Shown here: positions 35,704 to 44,325 of the stretch, one piece after another
How positions within the stretch are numbered: position 1 is the first letter of the stretch
How the letters are laid out: every line of letters starts with the position of its first letter
Translations under genes and position numbers: made by a program
Assembly: GCF_019797765.1 (NCBI RefSeq)
Contig: NZ_CP081862.1
Coordinates: 3,976,328-4,040,327, forward strand
DNA length: 64,000 nt
Source: Cellulomonas sp. C5510
GTDB taxonomy: Bacteria > Actinomycetota > Actinomycetes > Actinomycetales > Cellulomonadaceae
Reading direction: 5' to 3'
The notes under the pieces: model-generated
The model's database searches: none
Seen by the model: the letters and a program-made list of their open reading frames with translations, nothing else
What the model was told of the DNA's origin: nothing

Positions 35704-38097
35704 TCAGCCGTCGGTCGTGCCGCCCCCCGCGTCGGCACCGGGATCCGGCGCACCGGTCGGCGGCGGGTCCACCGGAGCCTGCGTCGCGGGCGGCTCCTGC
35801 GGCTCCGGGCCCTTCGACACCCGCAGCGACACCGTCGACCCGGGCGCCACCTGCGCACCCGGTCCGGGGCTGGCGGCGAGCACGGTGCCCGCGGGCGAGG
35901 AGTCGAACACCTCCGTGACCGCCGGCACGAGCCCCGCGTTCACGATCGCGGCCTGCGCGTCGCCGGACAGCCTGCCGACCAGGCCGTCGGGCACCGGGAC
36001 GGTCGCGGGCTGCTCCGGCTCGGGCGCCTGCGTCTCGACCGGCGCCTCCGTCGTGGGGGGTGCGGTGGGCTGCCGGTTCGCGTTCACGTTCGCCCGCGGC
36101 GGGAACGGCGTCGGCGTGGCGTACTGCTCGAGCTGCAGCACAGGCGTCATGTAGTCCGCCCACAGCGCCGCCGGCCACGTGGACCCCGTCACCTGCGTCA
36201 CGCGGCCCCACGGCGTGATCTCGGCGACGTCCTTGCCGTTCTCGCCGACCTGGCTGAGCGCCACGGCCGTCGAGATCTGCGGCGTGAAGCCGACGAACCA
36301 CGCCGACTTGTTGTCGGTCGACGTGCCCGTCTTGCCGGCGATGTCACGGCCGATCGGCTTGATGTACGTCGACCCGGAGCCGGCCTCGACGACCTGGGTC
36401 ATCGCGTAGGTGGTGTCGGCCATGACGCCGGCGTCGAACTGCTGCGTCGGCTGGGTCTGCCCCGAGTACGCGACGTCGCCGTCCGGGTAGGTGGCCTCCG
36501 CGACCATGTACGGCTTGTGGTACGAGCCCTGCGCGGCGATGGTCCCGTACGCCGACGCCATGTCGAGCGGGCTGACGTCGTCGGTGCCGAGCACGTTCGA
36601 CGGCAGCGCGTTGACCGGCGAGGTGACACCGGCGCGCTCGGCGACGTCCGCGGTCTTCTCCGGCCCGATCTCGAGGTTGAGCTGGGCGTACACCGTGTTG
36701 ACCGACTGCTCCGTCGCCTTGACCAGGTCGATCGTGCCGAAGTCCTGGAAGCCGAAGTTGTTGACCTTCCAGCCGTCGAACTCCTGCGGCGAGTAGCCCT
36801 GGTACGTGTCGGTGAGCGCCTTGCCGTTCTCCAGGGCCGCGATCAGCGTGAACGGCTTGAACGTCGAGCCGGCCTGGGCCTTGCCGCGGGTGGCGCGGTT
36901 GATCTGGTCGGCCAGGAAGTCCCGGCCGCCGTACATCGAGACGATCGCGCCGGTGGTCGGGTCGACGGACACGATGCCGACCTTGAGCGCCTCGGCGGGC
37001 GTCGCTCCGTCGGAGAGCCCACCGCTGCGGAGCTTCTCGACCGAGGCGACGGCCTGGTCCTGCACCGGCTTCTGGATCGTGGTCGTGATGCGCAGGCCGC
37101 GGCGCTGCAGCATCTCCTCGGTGATCGAGCCCGTGGCGGTGAGCTCCTGCGTCACGTACTCGAGGAGGTACCCGTTGGGGCCGGCGAGCCGGTCGCTGCG
37201 CTCGTACGGGATCGTCTCGGGGAACGTCAGCGCGTCACGGTCGGCCTCGGTGACGTAGCCGTCGCGCTCCATGCCGTCGAGCACGTAGTTCCAGCGCTGC
37301 TCGGCCTTCTCGGGGCTGACCGCCGGGTCCCAGTTGTTGGGCGACGGGATCAGCCCGGCGAGCATCGCGGCCTGCGAGAGGTCGAGCTCGGCGGCGGGCT
37401 TGCCGAAGTACACCTGCGCGGCGGCGTCGATGCCGTAGGCGTTCCGGCCGAAGTAGATCGTGTTGAGGTAGCGGCCGAGGATCTGCTCCTTGGTCTCCGT
37501 CTGCGCGATCTTGATCGCCAGCAGGGCCTCCTTGGCCTTGCCGAGGTAGTCGGTCGTCGTCTGGCCGACGTAGTACCGCTCGACGTACTGCTGCGTGAGG
37601 GTGGAGGCGCCCTGCGTCTCGCCGCCGGTGACGTTGTTGAGGAGGGCACGCGCCATGCCGCGCAGGTCGATGCCCTGGTTCTCGAAGAACGTCTTGTCCT
37701 CGGCGGAGACGACGGCCTGCCCGACGTACTCCGGCAGCGACTCGTAGTCGACGAGGTTCCGGTTCGGGCCCTGGTAGGTGCCGAGCTCCGTGCCGTCGGA
37801 GTAGTAGACGGTCGACGCCTGCTCCTCGGCGAAGTCGTCGGGCGCGGGTACGTCGGTCAGCGCGTAGGCGGCGACCGCGAGGCCGAGGCAGAGGAACACG
37901 AAGGCGAGGATGCTGCCGACCACGAAGCGCCACGAGGGCAGCCAGCGGTGCAGGCCGCGGTAGCCCCGGCGGGGGTAGTCGATGAGCCGCCGCCGGCCGC
38001 CGCCCCGGGCGCTGCCGGTGGCCGCGGTCCGGGACGCACCGCCGCGCGGCGACGTCCGCGCGGGAGCGGTCGAGGACCGTCGGGTGGAGCCTGCCAA
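35704..38097 (-). CDS. Bifunctional penicillin-binding protein (class A) with PASTA domain
   Basis: A 797-residue class A PBP that polymerises and cross-links peptidoglycan, the counterpart of mycobacterial PonA1. An Arg/Gly/Ser-rich cytoplasmic tail (1-50) precedes one membrane helix (about 62-85). The GT51 transglycosylase domain has EDKTFF and the QGASTLTQQ motif. The transpeptidase domain has the active serine in GSTFKPF and the KTGTST box. The C-terminal PASTA domain (about 675-745) binds muropeptides or beta-lactams, followed by a Pro/Gly tail. No ATG or GTG fits; a TTG at 38097 follows AGGAAGG and is the best start. Confidence 0.93.
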   Translation of the reverse strand: MAGSTRRSSTAPARTSPRGGASRTAATGSARGGGRRRLIDYPRRGYRGLHRWLPSWRFVVGSILAFVFLCLGLAVAAYALTDVPAPDDFAEEQASTVYYSDGTELGTYQGPNRNLVDYESLPEYVGQAVVSAEDKTFFENQGIDLRGMARALLNNVTGGETQGASTLTQQYVERYYVGQTTTDYLGKAKEALLAIKIAQTETKEQILGRYLNTIYFGRNAYGIDAAAQVYFGKPAAELDLSQAAMLAGLIPSPNNWDPAVSPEKAEQRWNYVLDGMERDGYVTEADRDALTFPETIPYERSDRLAGPNGYLLEYVTQELTATGSITEEMLQRRGLRITTTIQKPVQDQAVASVEKLRSGGLSDGATPAEALKVGIVSVDPTTGAIVSMYGGRDFLADQINRATRGKAQAGSTFKPFTLIAALENGKALTDTYQGYSPQEFDGWKVNNFGFQDFGTIDLVKATEQSVNTVYAQLNLEIGPEKTADVAERAGVTSPVNALPSNVLGTDDVSPLDMASAYGTIAAQGSYHKPYMVAEATYPDGDVAYSGQTQPTQQFDAGVMADTTYAMTQVVEAGSGSTYIKPIGRDIAGKTGTSTDNKSAWFVGFTPQISTAVALSQVGENGKDVAEITPWGRVTQVTGSTWPAALWADYMTPVLQLEQYATPTPFPPRANVNANRQPTAPPTTEAPVETQAPEPEQPATVPVPDGLVGRLSGDAQAAIVNAGLVPAVTEVFDSSPAGTVLAASPGPGAQVAPGSTVSLRVSKGPEPQEPPATQAPVDPPPTGAPDPGADAGGGTTDG

Positions 38098-38350
38098 CGC
38101 ACTGCCTTCCTGTGGACCGGTGAGGGGGCGTCGAGCGGCAGGAGCCGGCCGGGCCCGGATCAGTATGCGCGAGCCGGTGGCGGCGGCCCGGGGCGGGGTC
38201 CCCCGGGCCCGCGGACCTTCACGTGATCGCCACGAGGCCTGCCGCTGGGCTTCCCGACCCGACGAGGATCCTCGCAGCCCCGGCGCCCGGGGGCACGCGA
38301 GCCGCGCGGGAACCACCGCATCGGGGGTCCGCGACGCGCCGGCCGTGACG
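38098..38350. other. Intergenic region between PBP and PadR operons
   Basis: No gene is seen. Apart from the PBP ribosome binding site (AGGAAGG near 38104-38110) and the PadR promoter further right, no repeat or RNA was recognised. Confidence 0.4.
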
Positions 38351-38356
38351 TCGCTC

Positions 38357-38411
38357 TTGCCCGGATCGCCCGGATCGCCCTACGCTCCCCGATGTATCAG
38401 TTCGATACATC
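38357..38411 (+). promoter_or_regulatory. Promoter and PadR operator for PadR-ino1 operon
   Basis: TTGCCC (38357-38362) and TACGCT (38381-38386), 18 bases apart, form a promoter. Directly after the -10, at the expected start site, lies a perfect inverted repeat: GATGTATC, five bases, GATACATC (38391-38411). This matches the ATGTAT-N-ATACAT form of PadR operators, so the PadR protein encoded 31 bases later very likely represses its own operon. Confidence 0.75.
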
Positions 38412-38441
38412 GTCGTGCGAACAAGCGGGAGGAGGGGTCCG

Positions 38442-39098
38442 GTGCGCGCCAAGTCCGACGTGCTCGAGTCCGCCATCCTCGGGCTGCTCCACGACTCCCC
38501 GATGCACGGGTACGAGCTGCGCAAGCGGCTCAACCTGCTGCTCGGCTCGTTCCGGGCGCTGTCCTACGGGTCGCTGTACCCGGCGCTCAAGTCGCTCGTC
38601 GCGCGCGGACTCATCGCGGGGTCCGACCCGCAGCAGGCGCCCGCGCACGGACTCGCCGGCAAGCGCGCCCGGATCGTCTACCAGCTCACCGCCGAGGGCA
38701 AGGAGCAGTTCCAGCACGTGCTGGCGTCCTCCGGCCCGGCCGCGTGGGAGGACGAGAACTTCGGCTTCCGGTTCGCGTTCTTCGGGCAGACCGACGCCGA
38801 GACGCGGCTGCGGATCCTCGAGGGCCGGCGCACCCGGCTCACCGAGCGGCTGGAGACGATCCGCGAGTCCGTCACCCGGACCCGCGTCCGCATGGACGAG
38901 TACACCCTCGAGCTCCAGCGTCACGGGCTCGAGCAGGTCGAGCGCGAGGTGCGCTGGCTCGACGACCTCATCGACCACGAGCGCAGCAACCGCGGCGCCC
39001 GTCCCCAGGGAGACGGCCACCCGGCCGCCACCCGCACGAACGCTGTCGAGGATGACTCCATCGTCGCGGCACAACCCCCTCAGAAGGAGCGAGGATGA
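38442..39098 (+). CDS. PadR-family transcriptional regulator
   Basis: A 218-residue regulator. The N-terminal winged helix (about 5-95) includes [19 protein letters not shown] and [12 protein letters not shown], hallmarks of PadR. The C-terminal helical domain (about 115-195) mediates dimerisation. GTG at 38442 follows GGGAGGAGGG. It overlaps ino1 by four bases, an arrangement also found in mycobacteria (Rv0047c beside ino1). It therefore probably controls inositol synthesis in addition to itself; the inducer is unknown. Confidence 0.92.
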   Translation: MRAKSDVLESAILGLLHDSPMHGYELRKRLNLLLGSFRALSYGSLYPALKSLVARGLIAGSDPQQAPAHGLAGKRARIVYQLTAEGKEQFQHVLASSGPAAWEDENFGFRFAFFGQTDAETRLRILEGRRTRLTERLETIRESVTRTRVRMDEYTLELQRHGLEQVEREVRWLDDLIDHERSNRGARPQGDGHPAATRTNAVEDDSIVAAQPPQKERG

Positions 39099-40189
39099 CT
39101 GCCATCCGCGTTGCGATCGCGGGCGTGGGTAACTGCGCCTCGTCGCTGGTCCAGGGCGTGCACTACTACGCCGACGCCGAGCCGGGCACCAAGGTGCCGG
39201 GCCTCATGCACGTGCAGTTCGGGGACTACCACGTCTCCGACCTGGAGTTCGTGCTCGCGTTCGACGTCGACGCCAAGAAGGTCGGGTTCGACCTGTCCGA
39301 GGCGATCGTCGCGTCCGAGAACAACACCATCAAGATCGCCGACGTCCCGCCGCTCGGCGTGACCGTCCAGCGCGGCCCGACCCTCGACGGCATCGGCAAG
39401 TACTACGCCCAGACCATCGAGGAGTCCGACGCGGAGGCCGTGGACGTCGTCCAGGCGCTCAAGGACGCGAAGGTCGACGTGCTGGTGTCCTACCTGCCGG
39501 TCGGCTCCGAGGAGGCCGACAAGTTCTACGCCCAGGCCGCCATCGACGCGGGCGTGGCCTTCGTCAACGCGCTGCCCGTGTTCATCGCGTCCGACCCCGA
39601 GTGGGCCGCGAAGTTCGAGGCGGCCGGCGTGCCGATCGTCGGCGACGACATCAAGTCCCAGGTCGGCGCGACCATCACGCACCGCGTGCTCGCCCGCCTG
39701 TTCGAGGACCGCGGCGTCATCCTGGACCGCACGTACCAGCTGAACGTCGGCGGCAACATGGACTTCAAGAACATGCTCGAGCGCGAGCGCCTGGAGTCCA
39801 AGAAGATCTCCAAGACGCAGGCCGTCACCTCGAACCTCGAGGACGGGCCGCTGGCCGGCAAGAAGGACGACCGCAACGTCCACATCGGCCCGTCGGACTA
39901 CGTGGCCTGGCTCGACGACCGCAAGTGGGCGTACGTCCGCCTCGAGGGCCGCGCGTTCGGCGAGGTGCCCCTGAACCTGGAGTACAAGCTCGAGGTCTGG
40001 GACTCCCCGAACTCGGCCGGCATCATCATCGACGCCGTCCGCGCCGCGAAGATCGCGAAGGACCGCGGCATCGGCGGCCCGATCCTGTCGGCGTCGACCT
40101 ACTTCATGAAGTCCCCGCCGGTCCAGCACGAGGACCAGCACGGCCGGGAGCTCGTGGAGAAGTTCATCCGCGGCGAGATCGAGCGCTGA
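39095..40189 (+). CDS. ino1: Inositol-3-phosphate synthase
   Basis: A 364-residue myo-inositol-1-phosphate synthase that converts glucose 6-phosphate to inositol 3-phosphate using NAD. The NAD-binding motif is GVGNCASSL (about 9-17). Family signatures include [29 protein letters not shown] and [16 protein letters not shown]. Inositol feeds phosphatidylinositol and, in this phylum, mycothiol. ATG at 39095 overlaps the PadR stop (ATGA). The 3' end of the gene is partly duplicated just downstream. Confidence 0.97.
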   Translation: MTAIRVAIAGVGNCASSLVQGVHYYADAEPGTKVPGLMHVQFGDYHVSDLEFVLAFDVDAKKVGFDLSEAIVASENNTIKIADVPPLGVTVQRGPTLDGIGKYYAQTIEESDAEAVDVVQALKDAKVDVLVSYLPVGSEEADKFYAQAAIDAGVAFVNALPVFIASDPEWAAKFEAAGVPIVGDDIKSQVGATITHRVLARLFEDRGVILDRTYQLNVGGNMDFKNMLERERLESKKISKTQAVTSNLEDGPLAGKKDDRNVHIGPSDYVAWLDDRKWAYVRLEGRAFGEVPLNLEYKLEVWDSPNSAGIIIDAVRAAKIAKDRGIGGPILSASTYFMKSPPVQHEDQHGRELVEKFIRGEIER

Positions 40190-40245
40190 CCCGCCCGTAG
40201 CGGAGCGCAGGATCAGCGCGACCACGAGATCGAGCGCTGACCCGC
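40174..40245. repeat. 21-bp direct repeat at the ino1 3' end
   Basis: CGAGATCGAGCGCTGACCCG plus C occurs at 40174-40194, spanning the ino1 stop codon, and again at 40225-40245. The offset is 51 bases. It looks like a small duplication of the gene end. Confidence 0.7.
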
Positions 40246-40247
40246 GA

Positions 40248-40284
40248 CGAGGGGCCCGGCACCACATCGGTGCCGGGCCCCTCG
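40248..40284 (+). terminator. ino1 terminator
   Basis: A perfect 16-bp stem (CGAGGGGCCCGGCACC with its complement) and a five-base loop lies 59 bases after ino1 and before the convergent gene. It may act in both directions. Confidence 0.85.
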
Positions 40285-40308
40285 CGCGTCCCCGGGGACG
40301 AGGCGTCG

Positions 40309-40794
40309 TCAGGACGCGGCGATCTCCGCCCGCAGCGCCCCGAGCAGCGTCTCCAGGTCGTCCGCGAGCGCCTCGGCCTGCGCCTGCGTGGCGGTCGCGG
40401 ACAGCGTCCACACCGTCGCGGGCGCGCCGTCGGCGCCGGGCCGGGCGACGAACTCCTGCACCTGGGTGAGCCGCACCGGCTCCCCGTCGATCGTCGTGGT
40501 GAAGCGCACCTCCTGCGCGAGCGCGGGCGTCGTCGCGTCCCCGGCCTGCTCGCGCCGGTGCAGCGCGACGTCCTGCTCGGTGGCCTGGATCGCCCGGAGC
40601 GCCTCGGCGCCGAGCGTGAGCACCAGTCCCGGGTCGGCGGAGCGCTGCACCCCGACGGTGACGTTCGCGGTGAAGCCGGCGTCCGGCACGTCGTGGGCGG
40701 CGGCGAACGCGATGCCCGGCGTGCCGAGCCGGTCCGGCGGGATGGTGCGCCACCCGTCGGGCAGCGCGCCGGCGTCCTGGGGGTCGGTGCTCAT
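40309..40794 (-). CDS. Hypothetical protein, LpqN-like
   Basis: A 161-residue soluble protein with no signal peptide. The segment GWRTIPPDRLGTPG followed by GFTANVTVGV resembles the LpqN/Lpp domain of actinobacterial exported proteins and some T7SS-associated proteins, but here it appears cytoplasmic. The C-terminus (TWTL-like region, then an Ala-rich helix) fits the same fold. ATG at 40794 follows GAGGAG. Function unknown. Confidence 0.6.
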   Translation of the reverse strand: MSTDPQDAGALPDGWRTIPPDRLGTPGIAFAAAHDVPDAGFTANVTVGVQRSADPGLVLTLGAEALRAIQATEQDVALHRREQAGDATTPALAQEVRFTTTIDGEPVRLTQVQEFVARPGADGAPATVWTLSATATQAQAEALADDLETLLGALRAEIAAS

Positions 40795-40854
40795 GGGTCT
40801 CCTCGGTCGGCTGGCCGCACCGAGTCTAGGAGGAGCGCCCGTTAGCCTGGCCCG

Positions 40855-42150
40855 GTGCAGGTGGTCTCCGATCTGAAGCAGCTGTGGCCCCTGGTGGACT
40901 TCCGGCGGCTGCTCGCCGTGCGCCTGGTGAGCCAGTGCGCGGACGGCCTGTTCCAGGCGGGGCTCGCGACGCTGTTCTTCTTCTCGCCGGAGAACGCCAC
41001 CACCGCGACCGGGGTGGCGGCCGCCTTCGCGGTGCTGCTGCTGCCGTTCACCGTGGTGGGGCCGTGGGCGGGCGTGCTGCTGGACCGGTGGCGCCGGCGA
41101 CAGGTGCTGCTGGTCGGCAACCTCGTCCGCACGGGGCTGACGCTGCTGACGGCGCTGGTGATGGCGACGGCCGGCGTCGCCCCCGCGGTCTACGTGCTGG
41201 CGCTCGTGACGCTGTCGGTCAACCGGTTCCTGCTGTCGGCGCTGTCGGCGTCCCAGCCGCGGGTCGTCGCCGGGCCGCTGCTGCTCACGGCGAACTCGAT
41301 CACCCCGACGCTCGGCACGGTGTCGTCCGGCGTCGGCTGGGGCATCGGGTTCCTGCTCGGCCTGGTGCTGCCGGGGGGCACCACCCGCGACGTGGCGTCG
41401 CTGGTCGCGGCGGCGGTGCTGATGACGACGGCCTCGCTCGTCGCGACCCGGCTCGGCAAGGACCTGCTGGGTCCGGACGTCCGGGCCGACGCGTCGGAGA
41501 TGCGCCGCGCGCTCGGCACGCTGGCCCGCGGCCTCGTCGGCGGGGCCCGCTACCTGGTCCGGCGCGGCACCCCCGCCCGGGCGCTCGGCGTCATGGCCGT
41601 GCACCGGTTCCTGTACGGCGCCGTCTTCATCGCGAGCCTGCTGATCTCACGCAACCTGCTGTCGGACCCCGCCGACGCGCGGGCCGGGCTGGTCACGTTC
41701 AGCACCGTGGCCGCGGTGACCGGGGTCGGCTTCGCCCTGGCGGTCGTCGCGACGCCGATCGTGTCGCCCCTGGTCGGACCGCAGGGCTGGATCTCGATCT
41801 GCCTGGTGCTGGCGGCGGCGACGCAGGCGCTCCTCGCGGTCACCGTCGCGTTCCCCGCGGTCCTCGCCGGGTCGTTCGTGCTGGGCCTGGCGGCGCAGGG
41901 CGCGAAGATCGCGGTCGACACGATCGTGCAGCGGGACACCGCGGACGCGTTCCGCGGCCGGGCGTTCGCGCTGTACGACGTGCTGTACAACGCGGCGTTC
42001 GTCGGCGCCGCGGCCCTGGCGGCCGTCGCGCTGCCGGACACCGGGTGGTCCCGCGGGGTGTTCGCCCTGCTGGCGCTGGCCTACCTGGCGGCGGCCGCGG
42101 TGTACCGGACTCGCGCGACGGTCCCCGAGGCGGTGCCGGCCGCGGCCTGA
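40855..42150 (+). CDS. Major facilitator superfamily transporter
   Basis: A 431-residue membrane protein with about 12 helices. The cytoplasmic loop between helices 2 and 3 reads GVLLDRWRRRQVLL, the usual MFS motif A form. It belongs to the group annotated as MFS_3-like efflux carriers. GTG at 40855 lies six bases after TAGCCT (40843-40848), so the mRNA is probably leaderless. The substrate is unknown. Confidence 0.88.
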   Translation: MQVVSDLKQLWPLVDFRRLLAVRLVSQCADGLFQAGLATLFFFSPENATTATGVAAAFAVLLLPFTVVGPWAGVLLDRWRRRQVLLVGNLVRTGLTLLTALVMATAGVAPAVYVLALVTLSVNRFLLSALSASQPRVVAGPLLLTANSITPTLGTVSSGVGWGIGFLLGLVLPGGTTRDVASLVAAAVLMTTASLVATRLGKDLLGPDVRADASEMRRALGTLARGLVGGARYLVRRGTPARALGVMAVHRFLYGAVFIASLLISRNLLSDPADARAGLVTFSTVAAVTGVGFALAVVATPIVSPLVGPQGWISICLVLAAATQALLAVTVAFPAVLAGSFVLGLAAQGAKIAVDTIVQRDTADAFRGRAFALYDVLYNAAFVGAAALAAVALPDTGWSRGVFALLALAYLAAAAVYRTRATVPEAVPAAA

Positions 42151-42166
42151 CCGAGCCGGCGCGACG

Positions 42167-43720
42167 TCAGCCCTGTCGCTCGGCCCACCAGGCCAGCAGC
42201 TCCTCGCGGGCGGCCTCCTCGCCGAGCGGGCCGCGCTCCATGCGCAGCTCGAGCAGGTACCGGTACGCCTCGCCGACCACGCGGCCGGGGCCGACGCCGA
42301 GCGCCGCCATGATCTGCGTGCCGTCGAGGTCCGGGCGGATGGCCGCCAGCTCCTCCTGCTCCCGCAGCTCCGCGATCCGGCGCTCCAGGTCGTCGTAGGC
42401 CTGGGACAGCCGGCGGGCCTTGCGGACGTTGCGGGTCGTGCAGTCCGATCGGGTCAGACGGTGCAGGCGCTCCAGCAACGGGCCCGCGTCGGTGACGTAC
42501 CGGCGGACCGCGGAGTCGGTCCAGGCACCGTCCCCGTAGCCGTGGAACCGCAGGTGCAGCTCGGTGAGCCGGGCGACCGCCTGGACCGTCGCCTTGTCGA
42601 AGTGCAGCGCGCGCAGCCGCTTCGCGACGAGCTTCGCGCCCACGACCTCGTGGTGGTGGAACGACACCCCGCCGCCGGACTCGAACCGGCGGGTCGCCGG
42701 CTTGCCGATGTCGTGCAGCAGGGCGGCGAGCCGCAGCACCAGGTCCGGGCCGGGCACGGCCCCGTCCGGGCCGGTCTCCAGGGCGATCGCCTTGTCGAGC
42801 ACCGTCAGGGAGTGCTCGTAGACGTCCTTGTGGCGGTGGTGCTCGTCGATCTCCAGCCGCAGCGCCGGCAGCTCGGGCAGCACCTGCTGCGCCAGGCCCG
42901 TGTCGACCAGGACCCGCAGGCCCGGGCGCGGCTGCGGCGACAGCAGCAGCTTGACCAGCTCGTCGCGCACCCGCTCCGCGGACACGATGGCGAGCCGCTC
43001 CGCCATGTCCGTGGCTGCTGCGAGCGCCGCAGGGTCGACCGCGAACCCGAGCTGTGCGGCGAAGCGGGCGGCGCGCATCATCCGCAGCGGGTCGTCGTCG
43101 AACGACTGCCGCGGGTCGACCGGCGTCCGCAGCACCCCGCGCGCGAGGTCCTGCAGGCCCTCGAACGGGTCGACGAAGGCGAGCTCAGGCAGCCGGATCG
43201 CCATCGCGTTGACGGTGAAGTCGCGGCGCGACAGGTCGCCCTCGAGCGTGTCTCCGAAGACGACCTCGGGCTTGCGGGACGTCGGGTCGTAGGCGTCGGT
43301 CCGGTAGGTCGTGACCTCGACGACGACGTCCGGCGCCCCGCGACGCCCGTGCCGGCGGGCGCCGATGGTGCCGAACGCGCGCCCGATGTCCCAGTGCGCG
43401 TCCGCCCAGCCGGCCAGCAGCCGCTCGGTCTCGTCGGGCGTCGCCGAGGTCGCGAAGTCGAGGTCGGCGCTCGGTCGGCCGAGGAACGCGTCGCGCACCG
43501 GGCCGCCCACCAGTGCCAGCTCGTGACCCGCGGCGCGGAACAGCCCGCCCAGCTCGAGGGCAGCCGGGGCGAGTCCGGCGATCACGCCGAGCGCGCGCTT
43601 CTGCAGCGCGACCAGCGCCTCGGGGTCGGCGGTGCCCGCGGCGGCGGGGCGGGGGGTCAGGTCCTCGGGCGGCACGACGCCCAAGCCTGCCAGATCGGCG
43701 CGGCGGCGGTCCCCGTCCAC
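42167..43720 (-). CDS. pcnA: CCA tRNA nucleotidyltransferase / polyA polymerase family
   Basis: A 517-residue enzyme that adds or repairs the 3' CCA of tRNA. The nucleotidyltransferase head has GGPVRDAFLGR and the catalytic pair DLDFAT. The nucleotide-selecting RRDFTVNAMAIR and the neck domain (DDPLRMMRAARFAAQLGF) follow, then an HD domain (LAALLHDIGKP). GTG at 43720 follows GGAGGA. It is divergent from the Nudix-DUF6049-murJ operon, as is Rv3907c in mycobacteria. Confidence 0.95.
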   Translation of the reverse strand: MDGDRRRADLAGLGVVPPEDLTPRPAAAGTADPEALVALQKRALGVIAGLAPAALELGGLFRAAGHELALVGGPVRDAFLGRPSADLDFATSATPDETERLLAGWADAHWDIGRAFGTIGARRHGRRGAPDVVVEVTTYRTDAYDPTSRKPEVVFGDTLEGDLSRRDFTVNAMAIRLPELAFVDPFEGLQDLARGVLRTPVDPRQSFDDDPLRMMRAARFAAQLGFAVDPAALAAATDMAERLAIVSAERVRDELVKLLLSPQPRPGLRVLVDTGLAQQVLPELPALRLEIDEHHRHKDVYEHSLTVLDKAIALETGPDGAVPGPDLVLRLAALLHDIGKPATRRFESGGGVSFHHHEVVGAKLVAKRLRALHFDKATVQAVARLTELHLRFHGYGDGAWTDSAVRRYVTDAGPLLERLHRLTRSDCTTRNVRKARRLSQAYDDLERRIAELREQEELAAIRPDLDGTQIMAALGVGPGRVVGEAYRYLLELRMERGPLGEEAAREELLAWWAERQG

Positions 43721-43763
43721 ACGTCCTCCACGCGCACGCGGCCGGTCGCCAGGGCGGAGTCGT

Positions 43764-43769
43764 TACAGT
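43764..43769 (+). promoter_or_regulatory. -10 element of Nudix-DUF6049-murJ operon
   Basis: TACAGT ends seven bases before the ATG at 43777. No ribosome binding site lies between, so the operon's first gene is probably translated from a leaderless mRNA. Confidence 0.5.
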
Positions 43770-43776
43770 GGCCTGC

Positions 43777-44325
43777 ATGCCCGAGCCCGTGAGCGCCCTG
43801 CCACCGGAGGGCGTGCCCGCCCCTCCGGGGGGCCACGCGCTGCGGATCGACCCGCGGACGACCCGGGTCCGGCACACCCAGCTGCCCGTCGTCGAGGAGA
43901 CCTCGGCGGGCGGCCTGGTGGTGCGCCTGGAGGGCGGCGTCCACGTCGCGGCGGTCATCGCGCGCCGCAACCGCGCGGGCCGGCTCGAGTGGTGCCTGCC
44001 GAAGGGCCACCTCGAGGGCGAGGAGACGCCGGAGGAGGCAGCGGTCCGCGAGATCGCCGAGGAGACCGGCATCGTCGGGCGGATCGTCCGGCGGCTCGGC
44101 GTCATCGACTACTGGTTCACGGGCGACGACCGGCGGGTGCACAAGATGGTGCACCACTACCTGCTGGGCGCGGTCGGCGGTGAGCTGACGGTCGAGGGCG
44201 ACCCCGACGGGGAGGCCGAGGACGTGGCGTGGGTGCCGGTCCTCGAGCTGCCGGCGCGGCTGGCCTACCCCAACGAGCGGCGACTGGCCGAGACCGCGCA
44301 CGTGGTCCTGGTCGGCCAGGCATGA
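43777..44325 (+). CDS. Nudix hydrolase, MutT4-like
   Basis: A 182-residue Nudix enzyme. The Nudix box GHLEGEETPEEAAVREIAEE then TGI is intact (about 75-97), preceded by LEWCLPK. Position and size match mycobacterial Rv3908 (MutT4), which neighbours murJ. It may hydrolyse oxidised or signalling nucleotides, but the substrate is not fixed by sequence. Its stop overlaps the next start by four bases (ATGA), so it begins a tightly coupled operon. Confidence 0.9.
   Translation: MPEPVSALPPEGVPAPPGGHALRIDPRTTRVRHTQLPVVEETSAGGLVVRLEGGVHVAAVIARRNRAGRLEWCLPKGHLEGEETPEEAAVREIAEETGIVGRIVRRLGVIDYWFTGDDRRVHKMVHHYLLGAVGGELTVEGDPDGEAEDVAWVPVLELPARLAYPNERRLAETAHVVLVGQA

Noticed and set aside
40174-40245. Integration (att) site from the 21-bp direct repeat
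   Set aside because: Only 30 bases lie between the copies and no integrase, tRNA or foreign gene is present.
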